34,972 nt of DNA from Novosphingobium sp. Chol11 (GCF_945870625.1 NZ_CAMBTS010000021.1:1-34972), one strand, 5' to 3'. Shown: positions 1-8,649, counted from the first letter of the stretch. The notes: a model not told the origin generated them from the letters alone. Program-made: numbers and translations.

Positions 1-130
1 TGGCGATGCGGTGAAACAGCAGGCGCACGGCGTCGGACGCGGTGAGGCCCATTGCCGCCAGCGCTTCGGTCGCTTTGGCCTTCAGCTCGTTGTCCAGCCG
101 GACGTGGAGCATGGAACTGGGGGCATTCAT
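1..130 (-). CDS. RelB/DinJ-family type II antitoxin, 3' end outside window
   Basis: Only the first 43 codons are present. The start of the protein, MNAPSSMLHVRLDNELKAKA, and the following stretch around ALAAMGLTASDAVRLL match the ribbon-helix-helix N-terminus of RelB/DinJ antitoxins, which bind DNA as dimers and neutralise a RelE/YafQ-type endoribonuclease. The ATG at 130-128 has an AGGAG ribosome binding site just upstream; a second in-frame ATG at 112 (MLHV) is where many family members begin. A promoter and a perfect palindrome lie directly upstream, as expected for autoregulation. The cognate toxin would be beyond position 1 and is not visible, so pairing is inferred from the family. Confidence 0.8.
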   Translation of the reverse strand, partial: MNAPSSMLHVRLDNELKAKATEALAAMGLTASDAVRLLFHRIA

Positions 131-142
131 AGCGCGCTCCTG

Positions 143-158
143 TATCTCATTTGAGATA
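143..158. promoter_or_regulatory. Palindromic operator of the antitoxin gene
   Basis: TATCTCA-TT-TGAGATA is a perfect 7-bp inverted repeat with a 2-bp centre. It lies between the antitoxin start codon and its promoter and overlaps the -10 hexamer by two bases. RelB-type antitoxins bind such palindromes to repress their own operon; the assignment here is inferred from position and symmetry. Confidence 0.6.
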
Positions 159-185
159 TCTAATCAGAACGCCGCAATGAGTCAA
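157..185 (-). promoter_or_regulatory. Sigma70-like promoter of the antitoxin operon
   Basis: On the minus strand TTGACT (185-180) and TAGATA (162-157) are separated by exactly 17 bp. The -10 box touches the palindromic operator, so a bound antitoxin would block RNA polymerase. The -35 box also contains a GANTC site (GACTC). Confidence 0.6.
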
Positions 186-375
186 CAATCGGGCCAAAAG
201 CAAGAATGACCGAACCAATCGCCCCCGCCAAATCGTGTTGTCCTACACGCCCGCACCCTGTCATGGTCGCCACGAAGCTCTTTGACATGGGTAGCGAAAT
301 GCGAAGCAGGGCAAGTGTCACTTTGTCCGTCTTTGCAGATAACTCGTTGGTCTAAAATATTTAAATGGGAGGATA
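186..375. other. Gene-free stretch, no recognised feature
   Basis: No open frame in this stretch resembles a known protein. It carries scattered TGTCA/TGACA half-sites (259-263, 283-287, 316-320) that echo the stronger palindrome just downstream, and an AT-rich patch near 354-365. Nothing else is visible. Confidence 0.4.
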
Positions 376-409
376 GAAAGTTGACACAGTGTCAACTCTG
401 TCAACTTTC
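376..409. promoter_or_regulatory. Nested palindromes, candidate repressor operator
   Basis: GTTGACAC-A-GTGTCAAC (380-396) is a perfect 8-bp inverted repeat around one base. It is nested with a second inverted repeat, GAAAGTTGACA (376-386) and TGTCAACTTTC (399-409), 11 bp each. The TTGACAC/GTGTCAA form is typical of operators for TetR-type repressors, and the site lies about 150 bp upstream of the carotenoid oxygenase start. As RNA it could also fold as a hairpin, but no T-run follows. No regulator gene is visible in the window, so the link is inferred. Confidence 0.5.
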
Positions 410-559
410 TTGAGCGGCGTTTGCAGGAAAGGCACGAGAACAGCCGAGGCCGTGAACGCACGGCACACAACCCCCTCCCCATTTTTGGCAGGTGAGTGCG
501 CGCGCCATCTCCCGCACATCCCTTTGGTGCGCGAGGAGCGCCCGGCAGGACTCCAGAGC

Positions 560-2008
560 ATGGCTGAACCTTTTTTTGAGCATCCCTACCTCACCGGGCA
601 TCATGCCCCGATCCGGTTTGAGGCGGATGCGCCCGATCTGATTATCGAGGGCAAGATCCCGGACGATCTGGCGGGCATCTTTTATCGCAACGGGCCGGAT
701 CCGCTCTATCCGCCGCGCGAGGGGGATTATCACTGGTTCGATGGCGACGGCATGGTTTTCGCGTTCGAGATTGCCAATGGCCGAGTGGCGATGCGCAATC
801 GCTGGGTGAAGACCGACAAGTTCCTGCTCGAAAAGGCGGCGGGCAAGCGCCTGTTCGGCATTTTCGGCAATCCGATGACCAGCGACCCCAGCGTGCAGGG
901 CAAGCGTTACAACACCGGCAACACCAATATCATTCTGCATGGCGGGCAATTGCTGGCGCTGATGGAAGGCGCGCCGCCGGTGGCGCTGGACCCGCGCGGG
1001 CTCGAGACTTTGGGGGAGCAGCAGTATGGCGGGCTCGTCACCTCCTCGTTCTCGGCGCATCCCAAGATCGATTACCTGACGGGCGAGATGTTCAACACCG
1101 GCGCGGCGATCCATGGGATGATGGGCGCGGCGGAGATGCGCTATGACATCGTGCGGGCGGACGGGACGATCCGCAAGACCGAGATCATCCCGATGCCGCA
1201 CTTCAGCCTGATGCACACTTTCCTGCTCACCGAAAACTGGGCGATCTTTCCGTTCATACCGATCGACACCGACTTGAAGCGCTTTGCGGCGGGCGGGCCG
1301 ATGACGGCGTGGGTGAACAACCGCCCGACCAAGCTGGCGATCATGCCGCGCGAGGGAACGGCGGCGGATGTGCAGTGGTTCGAGTATGAACCGCGCCACA
1401 TGTTTCACGAGCTCAATGTGTGGGAGGAGGACGGCAAAATCATCGCCGATGTCGCCGCCGCTAATGGCACTGCGCTGTTCCCCGATGAGACTGGCGCGCG
1501 GCGCACGCACGGCGATACGCAGCAGAGCTTGCGCCGCTGGACGATCGATCCGGCTGGAAACACCAGCTCGATCAAGGAAGAAACGCTCAACGGCCGCGAC
1601 ATTCAGTTTCCCCGGCCCGATGACCGGCTGATGACGCGCAAGAGCCGCCAAAGCTTCGCCAACATCAACCTCCAATCGCGCGATGGGCGCGTCGGCGGGA
1701 TGGACGCGGTGCTGCGTTTCGACACCCAGACGGGCGAGGAGGACATCTGGCACTTCGGCGCAGGCGCGGCTGCCGGCGAGCTGGTTTTTGCGCCGCGCCT
1801 TGGCGGCACCGAGGAGGCGGATGGCTATGCCATGACGCTGGTCCACCCGGCGAACAGTGCGCATAGCGAACTGGCGATCTTTGCCGCGAAGGACATCGCG
1901 GCTGGCCCCATCGCGCGGGTGCTGCTCCCGTTCCGCGTGCCCAGCGGTTTCCACTGCAACTTTTATTCCGCCGACAACCGGTTCTACACGCAGGCGATCA
2001 CGAACTGA
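560..2008 (+). CDS. Carotenoid oxygenase family protein (carotenoid/stilbene cleaving dioxygenase)
   Basis: This 482-residue protein belongs to the RPE65/carotenoid oxygenase family, seven-bladed propeller enzymes that split a C=C bond in carotenoids, apocarotenoids or lignin-derived stilbenes using a non-haem Fe(II). The four iron-ligand histidines are recognisable: His167 (SAHPKID), His219 (SLMHTFL), His283 (FHELNVWEEDGK) and His465 near the C-terminus (GFHCNFY). An early YRNGPDP motif is also typical. No signal peptide is seen, so it is probably cytosolic. The frame is open from 389, but the first 57 codons look unlike the family, and ATG 560, with AGGA nine bases upstream, gives the usual length. 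The gene stands alone. Substrate cannot be told from sequence. Confidence 0.88.
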   Translation: MAEPFFEHPYLTGHHAPIRFEADAPDLIIEGKIPDDLAGIFYRNGPDPLYPPREGDYHWFDGDGMVFAFEIANGRVAMRNRWVKTDKFLLEKAAGKRLFGIFGNPMTSDPSVQGKRYNTGNTNIILHGGQLLALMEGAPPVALDPRGLETLGEQQYGGLVTSSFSAHPKIDYLTGEMFNTGAAIHGMMGAAEMRYDIVRADGTIRKTEIIPMPHFSLMHTFLLTENWAIFPFIPIDTDLKRFAAGGPMTAWVNNRPTKLAIMPREGTAADVQWFEYEPRHMFHELNVWEEDGKIIADVAAANGTALFPDETGARRTHGDTQQSLRRWTIDPAGNTSSIKEETLNGRDIQFPRPDDRLMTRKSRQSFANINLQSRDGRVGGMDAVLRFDTQTGEEDIWHFGAGAAAGELVFAPRLGGTEEADGYAMTLVHPANSAHSELAIFAAKDIAAGPIARVLLPFRVPSGFHCNFYSADNRFYTQAITN

Positions 2009-2082
2009 TTTCCGGTTTGGGGAGTTCGGTGAGCGCCAGCGCGCGTGCATCCTCGGCTTGCCGAAGGGGACCGCGCAATTTG

Positions 2083-2616
2083 CTAGGCTGCTGAGGTCCG
2101 CTCCAGCAGGATCACAGGCCCGGTCCCTTCGTCGTGCGCGCCATAGCGCACGAAGCCAAGCTTGGCCGCGACCTTGAACGAGGGGAGGTTGGGCTGGTCG
2201 ATCATGCAGGTAATCCGGCGGGGGCCGTGTTCGCGATCGAACCAGGCGAGCGCGGCCCTTGCGGCTTCGGTAGCGATGCCTTTGCCCCAGGCCTTTTCGG
2301 CGAAGATCCAGCCGATCTCGGGCGTATCCGCCATGCCTTTGCCGAAGCTGCGCCAGGAGTGGAACACGCCGCATAGGCCAAGCATGTCATCGCTTTTGCG
2401 AGCGCGGACGATGAAGGTGCCGTAGCCATAGAGGAACCACGATCCGGCATTGCGGCACAGGCGGTTGAATTCTTCGGTCGCGTTGGTCGGGTGGCCACCA
2501 AGGTAACGGCGCACCGCGGTGGAGGCCATCAGCTCCATGAGCGCAGCATGATCGGCAGCGACTGGTGGGGCCATGTCGAGCCGCTCGGTCTGGATCAGCG
2601 GCGCGATCAGAGCCAT
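2083..2616 (-). CDS. GNAT family N-acetyltransferase (RimJ/RimL-like)
   Basis: A 177-residue GNAT protein. It starts with the family's TERL strand, has the acetyl-CoA loop in EKAWGKGIATEAA and motif B in NLPSFKVAAKLGF. Such enzymes move acetyl from acetyl-CoA to a protein N-terminus, an amino-sugar or a small amine; the acceptor here is unknown. Its ATG lies inside the end of the DUF445 gene (10-nt overlap), so it is the last gene of the efflux operon and probably translationally coupled. Confidence 0.85.
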   Translation of the reverse strand: MALIAPLIQTERLDMAPPVAADHAALMELMASTAVRRYLGGHPTNATEEFNRLCRNAGSWFLYGYGTFIVRARKSDDMLGLCGVFHSWRSFGKGMADTPEIGWIFAEKAWGKGIATEAARAALAWFDREHGPRRITCMIDQPNLPSFKVAAKLGFVRYGAHDEGTGPVILLERTSAA

Positions 2617-3872
2617 AGATCCAACGCATGAATGGCGACGCCCACCAGGCCGCCAACGATCGTGCCGTTCATGCGGATGAACTGCAGGTCGCGCCCGACC
2701 GCGCCTTCGATCCGGTCGGTCACGGTGCGCGCATCCCAGCGGCGCACGGTTTCGGAGACCAGCCGCACGATCTGCCCGCCATAGCGCGTGGCAACGCCCA
2801 CCAGCGTGCGGCGGGCGAAGCGGTTAACCAGGACCTGAAGGCGGGCATCATGCTGCAACGCACGGCCAAGCTCGGCCAGCGAGGCACCGATCTGGCCGGA
2901 AAGCGCCCCGCCGGGCGCGCGTACCGCTCCCAGCAGCCGCGCGCGGCCGCGCTCCCACAGCGCATCGAGCCAATTGCCGAATGCGGGATTGGCGAGCACC
3001 TCCTGCTTCATCCGCTCCACCCGGGCGTGCATCGCAGGATCGTGGACGAGATCGTGCGCCAGTTGCTCAAGGCCTTCCTCGATCTTGCGGCGCAGCGGGT
3101 GATCGGGGATGATCACGGTTTCGGCGAGCAGCTTGTAGAGCCCATCGAGAACCCCGCTGGCCAGGCGTTCGTCGAGCCCGGTCCAGCGCAGCAAAGTATT
3201 GGCGCGCTCATGGATCATGGCGCGCACCAGATCCTCGTTGGCCTCAAGCGTCTGCGCGGCGCGGCGCAGAAGGCTCTCAATGAGCGGCATGTGCCGCCCA
3301 TCGCGGATCATCGCCCCGAGCAACTGGCCCAGCAGCGGCGCAAGCTCGAGCTTCTCGATCTGCTGGCGCAGGGCCGACTTGGCGAGTCCGCCCAGCTTCT
3401 CCTGATCGAGCGAGGCCAGGACATCGGCAAGCAGGCTGGTCGCGCCATCGCGCATCCGGCTGTCCTTGCCGCGGGGATCACCAAGGAACTTGCCGATCGC
3501 GCTCGCGGCATTGAGCGATTGCAGCCGCCGCGCAACCACCGGAGCGGTCAGGAAATTGGCCTGGAGGAACGCCGCCATGCTATCGGCGATGCGGTCCTTG
3601 TTCTCAGGAACGATCGCGGTGTGCGGGATCGGTAGCCCGAGCGGATGGCGAAACAGCGCAGTTACCGCGAACCAATCCGCCAGCCCGCCGACCATCGCAG
3701 CTTCCGCAAAGGCACGCACAAAGCCCCAGGCCGGGTGCGCGCTTTCGGACTGGCGCGCGACGATAAAAAGCACCGCCATGAACAGCAAGAGACCCGTTGC
3801 CGCCATCCGCATCCGGCGCGCGCGGTCTTCGGGCGGGGCGGCCCGGCGCGAGCGGTGGATGGCTCTGCTCAC
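2607..3872 (-). CDS. DUF445 family membrane protein (YjiN-like)
   Basis: This 421-residue protein matches the DUF445 family. One hydrophobic segment near residues 24-40 precedes the family signature around VGGLADWFAVTALFRHPLG, where the protein may re-enter the membrane. A long helical middle part carries repeats typical of the family, and the C-terminus ends in another hydrophobic stretch (GLVGVAIHALDLWL). Function is not established for the family. The gene starts with GTG in a GTGA overlap with the RND pump stop codon and overlaps the acetyltransferase by 10 nt, so it is co-translated with the efflux genes. Confidence 0.88.
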   Translation of the reverse strand: MSRAIHRSRRAAPPEDRARRMRMAATGLLLFMAVLFIVARQSESAHPAWGFVRAFAEAAMVGGLADWFAVTALFRHPLGLPIPHTAIVPENKDRIADSMAAFLQANFLTAPVVARRLQSLNAASAIGKFLGDPRGKDSRMRDGATSLLADVLASLDQEKLGGLAKSALRQQIEKLELAPLLGQLLGAMIRDGRHMPLIESLLRRAAQTLEANEDLVRAMIHERANTLLRWTGLDERLASGVLDGLYKLLAETVIIPDHPLRRKIEEGLEQLAHDLVHDPAMHARVERMKQEVLANPAFGNWLDALWERGRARLLGAVRAPGGALSGQIGASLAELGRALQHDARLQVLVNRFARRTLVGVATRYGGQIVRLVSETVRRWDARTVTDRIEGAVGRDLQFIRMNGTIVGGLVGVAIHALDLWL

Positions 3873-6800
3873 TCCGCCGGGAAAGCCGCGCCCGCTTGAT
3901 CAGCACGCGATTCTGCGGGATCATACGACAACAAGCGCCGCGCCAGCCATGGCCCGATCCGCTTCTCGAGCCCGTCTGCCAAGCTGAAGCCAGCAGGCAC
4001 GATCAGCAAGGTGAGCAAAGTCGACAAAGTCAGCCCGCCGATCACCACGATGCTGGTAGGCGTCCGCCAGCCACCATTGCTGCCGATGGACAGCGCGGTG
4101 GGGATCATCCCCGCGATCATGGCAACAGAGGTCATGACAATCGGCTGAGCGCGTTTATGCCCGGCCTCGATGATCGCCGAGAGCTTGTCCGTGCCCGTCG
4201 CCATTTCCTCGATCGCGAAATCGATCAGAAGGATCGAGTTCTTTGCGACAATCCCGAACAGCATCAGGACGCCGATGAACACCGGCATCGAGAGCGAATA
4301 TCCGGTAGCCAGAATCAGCAGAAATCCACCAAGCGGCGCGAGGAAAAGCGAGCCCATGTTGACCAACGGCGAGACAAAGCGGTGATAAAGGAGCACCAGC
4401 ACCGAGAACACGAGCAGCACGCCAGCCGCTAGCGCTATGATGAAATTGTTGATCATCTCGGCTTGCCAACGCTCCTCGCCAGCAGCAGCGTTCGAGACCC
4501 CCTGCGGCAAGTTCTTGAGGATCGGAAGGTCTTGCACCACCTTCATCGCCGTGCCTTTAGCCACGTCTGGCGCTAGATCGGCCCCCACAAAGACGCGGCG
4601 GCTTTGATTATAACGCTGGATCGAAGTTGGACCCGATCCGAACCCGATCGTGGCGACCCGCGACAATGGCACCGATCCGCCGGTGGCAGTTGGCACGGGC
4701 AGGTTCTCGATGGTCGAAAGGTCGCGCCGCGAATCCACCGGCAGCTTCACACGGATCGGCACTTGCCTGTCCGAAAGCGAAAACTTGGCGCTATTCTGAT
4801 CGATTTCGCCTTGCGTTGCGATGCGGATGGCTTGGCTGAGTTCCTGCGTGGTCACACCCAGCGACGCGGCAAGCTCGAAATGCGGGGTGATCACGATCTC
4901 GGGGCGGCGCAGATCGGCGCTGATGCGGGGCGCCACGAGTTCGGGGCGGGCACTCATCTGTTCGATGAGCGTCTGTGCGGTCCTTTGCAACAGCTCAGGA
5001 TCAGAACCCGAGAGCATGACGCTGATCGGCCGGCCCGATCCGCCGCCAGGTCCGCCGCCGTTGCCATCAAGGAAGCTGACCCGGGCGTCCGCCACTGTCT
5101 GGAGACGCGGCGTCATGGCGCGCTCGAACTCGATGCTCGAACGTGGGCGGTCTTTCTTGAGCGAGATAAACACCCGCCCGTTGCCCTCGTTGATCCGCTC
5201 CAGCGCTACATCAACTTCCGGCTCATCCTTAATGAGCGCAATAACTTCGTCGATCTTGCGCTCGGTCTGCGCGAGCGTTGTGCCCGGAACCATTTCCACT
5301 GAAATGCGGCTGAACTCGTTGTCGGTGTCCGGAAAGAATTGCACCGGAGTGATCATGACGAGGGCAACGGTCAGAGCCAGCGCGCCAATGCCAACGCCCA
5401 TCATCCACAACCGATGATCGAGCAAGCGCGCGCGAAGCCAGCGGCGGGGATACTTGGCCCGGTAGGCAGCGGCCTTGCTCACACTGAGCGACCATTGCAG
5501 AACCTTCATGTAGCGGTCCATCATAGGACCGGCGCCATGCGCGGCTTGCCCATGCGGCTTCAAGAAGTAAGCGGCAACCATCGGCGTAATCATGCGCGCA
5601 ACGAGCAGCGAGAACATGACCGCCACGACCACAGTGAGGCCAAAGTTCTTAAAGAATTGTCCTGAAACGCCGGGCATCAGCGCCACTGGGAGGAACACGG
5701 CGACGATAGAGAAGGTCGTTGCCACAACAGCGAGACCAATCTCGTCAGCGGCATCAATCGAGGCCTGATAGGCCGATTTACCCATGCGCATGTGGCGCAC
5801 GATATTCTCGATCTCGACAATCGCATCATCGACAAGAACTCCAGCGACAAGGCCAAGCGCGAGGAGGGACATCTGATTGAGCGTAAACCCGAGCAGCGAC
5901 ATCGCCCAGAATGTGGGGATGGCCGACAAGGGAATGGCGATCGCCGAGACGATCGTGGCTCGCCAATCGCGCAGGAAGAAAAACACCACGATCACCGCGA
6001 GCACGGCCCCTTCGACCATCGCAGCCATCGAGGTATTATATTGATCCTTGATTTCGCCGACAGCAGAAAAGAGCCGGGTGAAGCGTACTTTGCCGCCTTG
6101 CTCTTTCTCCAGCGCCTTCAACTCCTCGAGCGTGCTGTCATAAACGCTCACATCAGATTCGCCGCGCGCGCGCGAAATGCTGAAGGTCACCACTTGTTTG
6201 CCATTGAACTTGGCGATGGAGGTGATTTCGCTGAAACCGTCGCGTACATCCGCAACATCGGACAGCTTGATGCGGCGGCCCGAGGGCAGCCCGATTTCCG
6301 CTTGCGACAAAGCAAAAGCGGAAGCGGCATTGCCAAGCACGCGCACAGCCTGCCGGGATCCGGCAACTTCTGCACGCCCGCCAGCGGTATTGAGATTGGT
6401 TTGCCGCAGCGCCGCATTAACTTGGGCAGCAGTCACACCTTGAGCCCTCATCCGCAGCGGATCGAGGGTAACGGCGATTTCCCGATTCACCCCGCCGCTG
6501 CGCTCCACATCGGCCATGCCCGGAACAGCCAGCAAACGCTTGCGCACCGTATCGTCGATAAACCACGAGAGCTGCTCGATCGTCATATCATCGGCGGAGA
6601 CCGCAAAATATCCGATCGGATCGGATGAAGTTTCGGCCTTGAAGACTTGCGGCTCCAGAATACCGTCCGGGAGGTCGCTGCGGATCTGATCGATCTGATT
6701 CTTGACCTCGTTCACTGCCTCGCTGATGTCGCTGCCAATTTTGAACGTGACCAGCGTTTCGCTGGAACCCTCCGACGCGGTCGAACTGACAGTATCGACC

Positions 6801-7036
6801 CCGGCGATCGACCGAACCGCCGATTCAACGCGCTGGGTAATCTGGTTTTCGATCTCGGTTGGCGCGGCGCCAGGTTGGCTGATCGTAACGATCACCAGCG
6901 GAAATTCGATATCGGGCTGATCCTGAACCTTCATCGCAAGGAATGCGACAATCCCGGCTACGGTAAGGCCGAGGAAAATGACAATGGGAACGACCGGATT
7001 GCGGATCGACCAAGCAGAAAGGTTACGAAAACCCAT
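3869..7036 (-). CDS. RND efflux transporter, inner-membrane pump (HAE1/AcrB-MexB-like)
   Basis: The 1055-residue length and architecture match the hydrophobe/amphiphile efflux RND family. TM1 is near residues 13-35, followed by a large periplasmic loop, a TM block around 340-500, a second periplasmic loop and a last TM block near 890-1030. The proton-relay aspartate pair is present in TM4 as Asp403-Asp404 (GVLVDDAIVEIENI). A glycine-rich GNGGGPGGGSG stretch sits in the second periplasmic loop. The protein would export drugs or other amphiphiles by proton antiport together with the fusion protein encoded 15 nt upstream. No outer-membrane TolC-type gene is in this operon. GGAAGAG five bases upstream supports the ATG. 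Confidence 0.95.
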   Translation of the reverse strand: MGFRNLSAWSIRNPVVPIVIFLGLTVAGIVAFLAMKVQDQPDIEFPLVIVTISQPGAAPTEIENQITQRVESAVRSIAGVDTVSSTASEGSSETLVTFKIGSDISEAVNEVKNQIDQIRSDLPDGILEPQVFKAETSSDPIGYFAVSADDMTIEQLSWFIDDTVRKRLLAVPGMADVERSGGVNREIAVTLDPLRMRAQGVTAAQVNAALRQTNLNTAGGRAEVAGSRQAVRVLGNAASAFALSQAEIGLPSGRRIKLSDVADVRDGFSEITSIAKFNGKQVVTFSISRARGESDVSVYDSTLEELKALEKEQGGKVRFTRLFSAVGEIKDQYNTSMAAMVEGAVLAVIVVFFFLRDWRATIVSAIAIPLSAIPTFWAMSLLGFTLNQMSLLALGLVAGVLVDDAIVEIENIVRHMRMGKSAYQASIDAADEIGLAVVATTFSIVAVFLPVALMPGVSGQFFKNFGLTVVVAVMFSLLVARMITPMVAAYFLKPHGQAAHGAGPMMDRYMKVLQWSLSVSKAAAYRAKYPRRWLRARLLDHRLWMMGVGIGALALTVALVMITPVQFFPDTDNEFSRISVEMVPGTTLAQTERKIDEVIALIKDEPEVDVALERINEGNGRVFISLKKDRPRSSIEFERAMTPRLQTVADARVSFLDGNGGGPGGGSGRPISVMLSGSDPELLQRTAQTLIEQMSARPELVAPRISADLRRPEIVITPHFELAASLGVTTQELSQAIRIATQGEIDQNSAKFSLSDRQVPIRVKLPVDSRRDLSTIENLPVPTATGGSVPLSRVATIGFGSGPTSIQRYNQSRRVFVGADLAPDVAKGTAMKVVQDLPILKNLPQGVSNAAAGEERWQAEMINNFIIALAAGVLLVFSVLVLLYHRFVSPLVNMGSLFLAPLGGFLLILATGYSLSMPVFIGVLMLFGIVAKNSILLIDFAIEEMATGTDKLSAIIEAGHKRAQPIVMTSVAMIAGMIPTALSIGSNGGWRTPTSIVVIGGLTLSTLLTLLIVPAGFSLADGLEKRIGPWLARRLLSYDPAESRADQAGAAFPAE

Positions 7037-7051
7037 AAAATCTCTTCCCGC

Positions 7052-8281
7052 TCATGAGCCCTGAGGCGATGCTGCGCTCGCTTGTTTTACCAAGACGGGA
7101 CGGACCGAATCGCCAGCATTGAGGAATCCGCCGGCTCGCATCACGACCCGTTCGTCGCCGCTGAGCCCTTGAGAGACGACGATCCCTTGCGCAGTAACCT
7201 CCCCGAGCTTGACCGCACGCCGTTCAACCTTGTTTTTGGCAACAACCACAAAAACAAACGATCCATTCCGATCTGACAGGATTGCCGATTCGGGAAGGAC
7301 GGGGGCCAGAACAGAGCCACTGCTGATTTTCGCGCTGGCAAAGCCGCCGGGGCGCAATGCAGGACTGTAAGCAAGCGCAATGCGCGCCATCCCTTCACGC
7401 GTCTGAGCATCGATGGTGGGGGCAAGTTGCCAGATTTGCCCGGTATAGGATTGCGCGGTCCCTACCGGCAAAACTTCAGCCGGTACCCCCACCGAGAGCC
7501 GCGCCAGATCGCTTTCGCCGAGGCGTGCCTGCATCTCAAGTTCGCCGTCACGCGCGATCCGGAACAGTACCCCTGAACCAGGACCGACGATCTGCCCTGG
7601 TTCAACACCGCGCGAGAGCACCAATCCGGCGGCTGGAGCGACGATGTCGAGCCTTGCAGTGCTTGCCCGAATCTGTTCGAGCGTCGCGGTGGCCACCCGC
7701 ACTTGGGCCACTTCGGCATCGCGTGTGGCGGTGAGGCGGTCGATGTCTGCTTTGGAGATGAAGCCTTTCTCAACCAGCTTCACCGCGCGATCAAGATTGG
7801 ACTGGGCAAGCCGGGCATTGGCGCGCTGCACTTCAATGTTTGCAGCCTGCCCGGCGATCTGCTGCGCCTGCACAGCACGGTCAACGACAGCGAGCACTTG
7901 ACCGGCACGCACCCAATCTCCGGCATCGACCAGCACGCGCACAACCCGGCCGCCATCGCCGGCAGCACCCACCGGCATTTCACGCCGCGCAGCCAGCGTG
8001 CCGCTCGTCTCGATGGTGCCTTGAACGGTGACCCGCCCTGGCTGGATCACGCTGACGGTTTGGGCCTGCGCGCCCTTTGCCGCGTCCGCCTTGGCGCCTG
8101 TCGGGCTGCCCTGCGTGAAATACCAAACAGCGCCAAGCACCATGACGATAAGTGCAAGGATCGCCGCTACAGCCCGCCGGCGACCATCCGGCCCGGGCGA
8201 ATGCGCATCCTGCGTCAAGGAAACTTCAAAGGGCGCTGCCTCGCTCGGTTGAATGCTCGTCTCATAGTTCATGTCGTTCAC
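7052..8281 (-). CDS. RND efflux membrane fusion protein (periplasmic adaptor)
   Basis: This 409-residue HlyD/AcrA-type adaptor has an N-terminal cytoplasmic tail, one membrane anchor near residues 36-58, a biotinyl-lipoyl hairpin (GDGGRVVRVLVDAGDWVRAGQ), a coiled-coil hairpin rich in Ala/Gln around residues 125-190, and beta-barrel and membrane-proximal parts. No lipobox is present, so it is anchored by the transmembrane segment. It bridges the RND pump encoded next to an outer-membrane channel. The frame starts with GTG at 8281; an ATG three codons later (8272), with GGTG six bases upstream, is an equally good start. A promoter candidate lies about 70 bases upstream. Confidence 0.92.
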   Translation of the reverse strand: MNDMNYETSIQPSEAAPFEVSLTQDAHSPGPDGRRRAVAAILALIVMVLGAVWYFTQGSPTGAKADAAKGAQAQTVSVIQPGRVTVQGTIETSGTLAARREMPVGAAGDGGRVVRVLVDAGDWVRAGQVLAVVDRAVQAQQIAGQAANIEVQRANARLAQSNLDRAVKLVEKGFISKADIDRLTATRDAEVAQVRVATATLEQIRASTARLDIVAPAAGLVLSRGVEPGQIVGPGSGVLFRIARDGELEMQARLGESDLARLSVGVPAEVLPVGTAQSYTGQIWQLAPTIDAQTREGMARIALAYSPALRPGGFASAKISSGSVLAPVLPESAILSDRNGSFVFVVVAKNKVERRAVKLGEVTAQGIVVSQGLSGDERVVMRAGGFLNAGDSVRPVLVKQASAASPQGS

Positions 8282-8347
8282 CAGCCTTGATCGCGAGCGG
8301 GTCGCATAGCCAACGCAAACCGGATAATCCGACTGCTCACAAGGGGT

Positions 8348-8376
8348 GTATTACCCGACTACATCACCCACCGCAA
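8348..8376 (-). promoter_or_regulatory. Sigma70-like promoter of the efflux operon
   Basis: On the minus strand TTGCGG (8376-8371) and TAATAC (8353-8348) are 17 bp apart, and the -10 box ends about 66 bases upstream of the fusion-protein start. It is the only good hexamer pair noticed in this gap. No flanking palindrome for an efflux repressor was recognised. Confidence 0.5.
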
Positions 8377-8579
8377 GCATGAGGGTAGGCCGCTTGGGAA
8401 GATTTTGTTAGGCTAATAGACGCCGACGTGGCGAGTTGCAATTGCGGCGCGGGCAGGAACTTATGGGACTCTCCGGGGCGTCCGCGGTGAGGTGGCCAGA
8501 TTGGATCAGCCATGCGCATGCCATCTTGTCAGCCTCCGGCTGAGTCTCCCTGAGGTTTGCGGCAAGCGCAACGCAGCAA

Positions 8580-8605
8580 CGGCCGGCTTGCACGCAAGAC
8601 GGCCG
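8580..8605 (-). terminator. Hairpin downstream of sciP, possible terminator
   Basis: CGGCCG-x-CTTG, a four-base loop, then CAAG-x-CGGCCG makes a stem of ten pairs with one mismatch, about 45 bases after the sciP stop codon. No run of T follows in the direction of transcription, so if it terminates it would not be a classical intrinsic terminator. Confidence 0.3.
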
Positions 8606-8649
8606 CTTGATCTGCTAATGCGGGTAGCGGCGCAACCGCTGGCCCGCCT

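Larger units (their letters stand above)
8282..8649. other. Intergenic region between sciP and the efflux operon
   Basis: No protein gene is recognised here. The part next to the efflux operon holds a promoter candidate (8348-8376). The part downstream of sciP holds three hairpin-capable palindromes (8529-8543, 8557-8571, 8580-8605) and two GANTC sites (8467-8471, 8542-8546). Confidence 0.5.

Noticed and set aside
389..559. Longer N-terminus of the carotenoid oxygenase from ATG 389
   Set aside because: The extra 57 residues overlap the palindromic operator and look unlike the family; ATG 560 gives the usual length.
401..2374. A 657-codon minus-strand frame opposite the carotenoid oxygenase
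   Set aside because: It is Arg/His-rich, resembles no family and lies opposite a gene with all four iron-ligand histidines. High GC makes such antisense frames common.
2628..3635. A 335-codon plus-strand frame opposite DUF445
   Set aside because: Composition is that of an antisense shadow and no domain is recognisable; DUF445 on the minus strand is certain.
5792..6628. A 278-codon plus-strand frame opposite the RND pump
   Set aside because: It lies wholly opposite a complete RND gene and looks like antisense translation.
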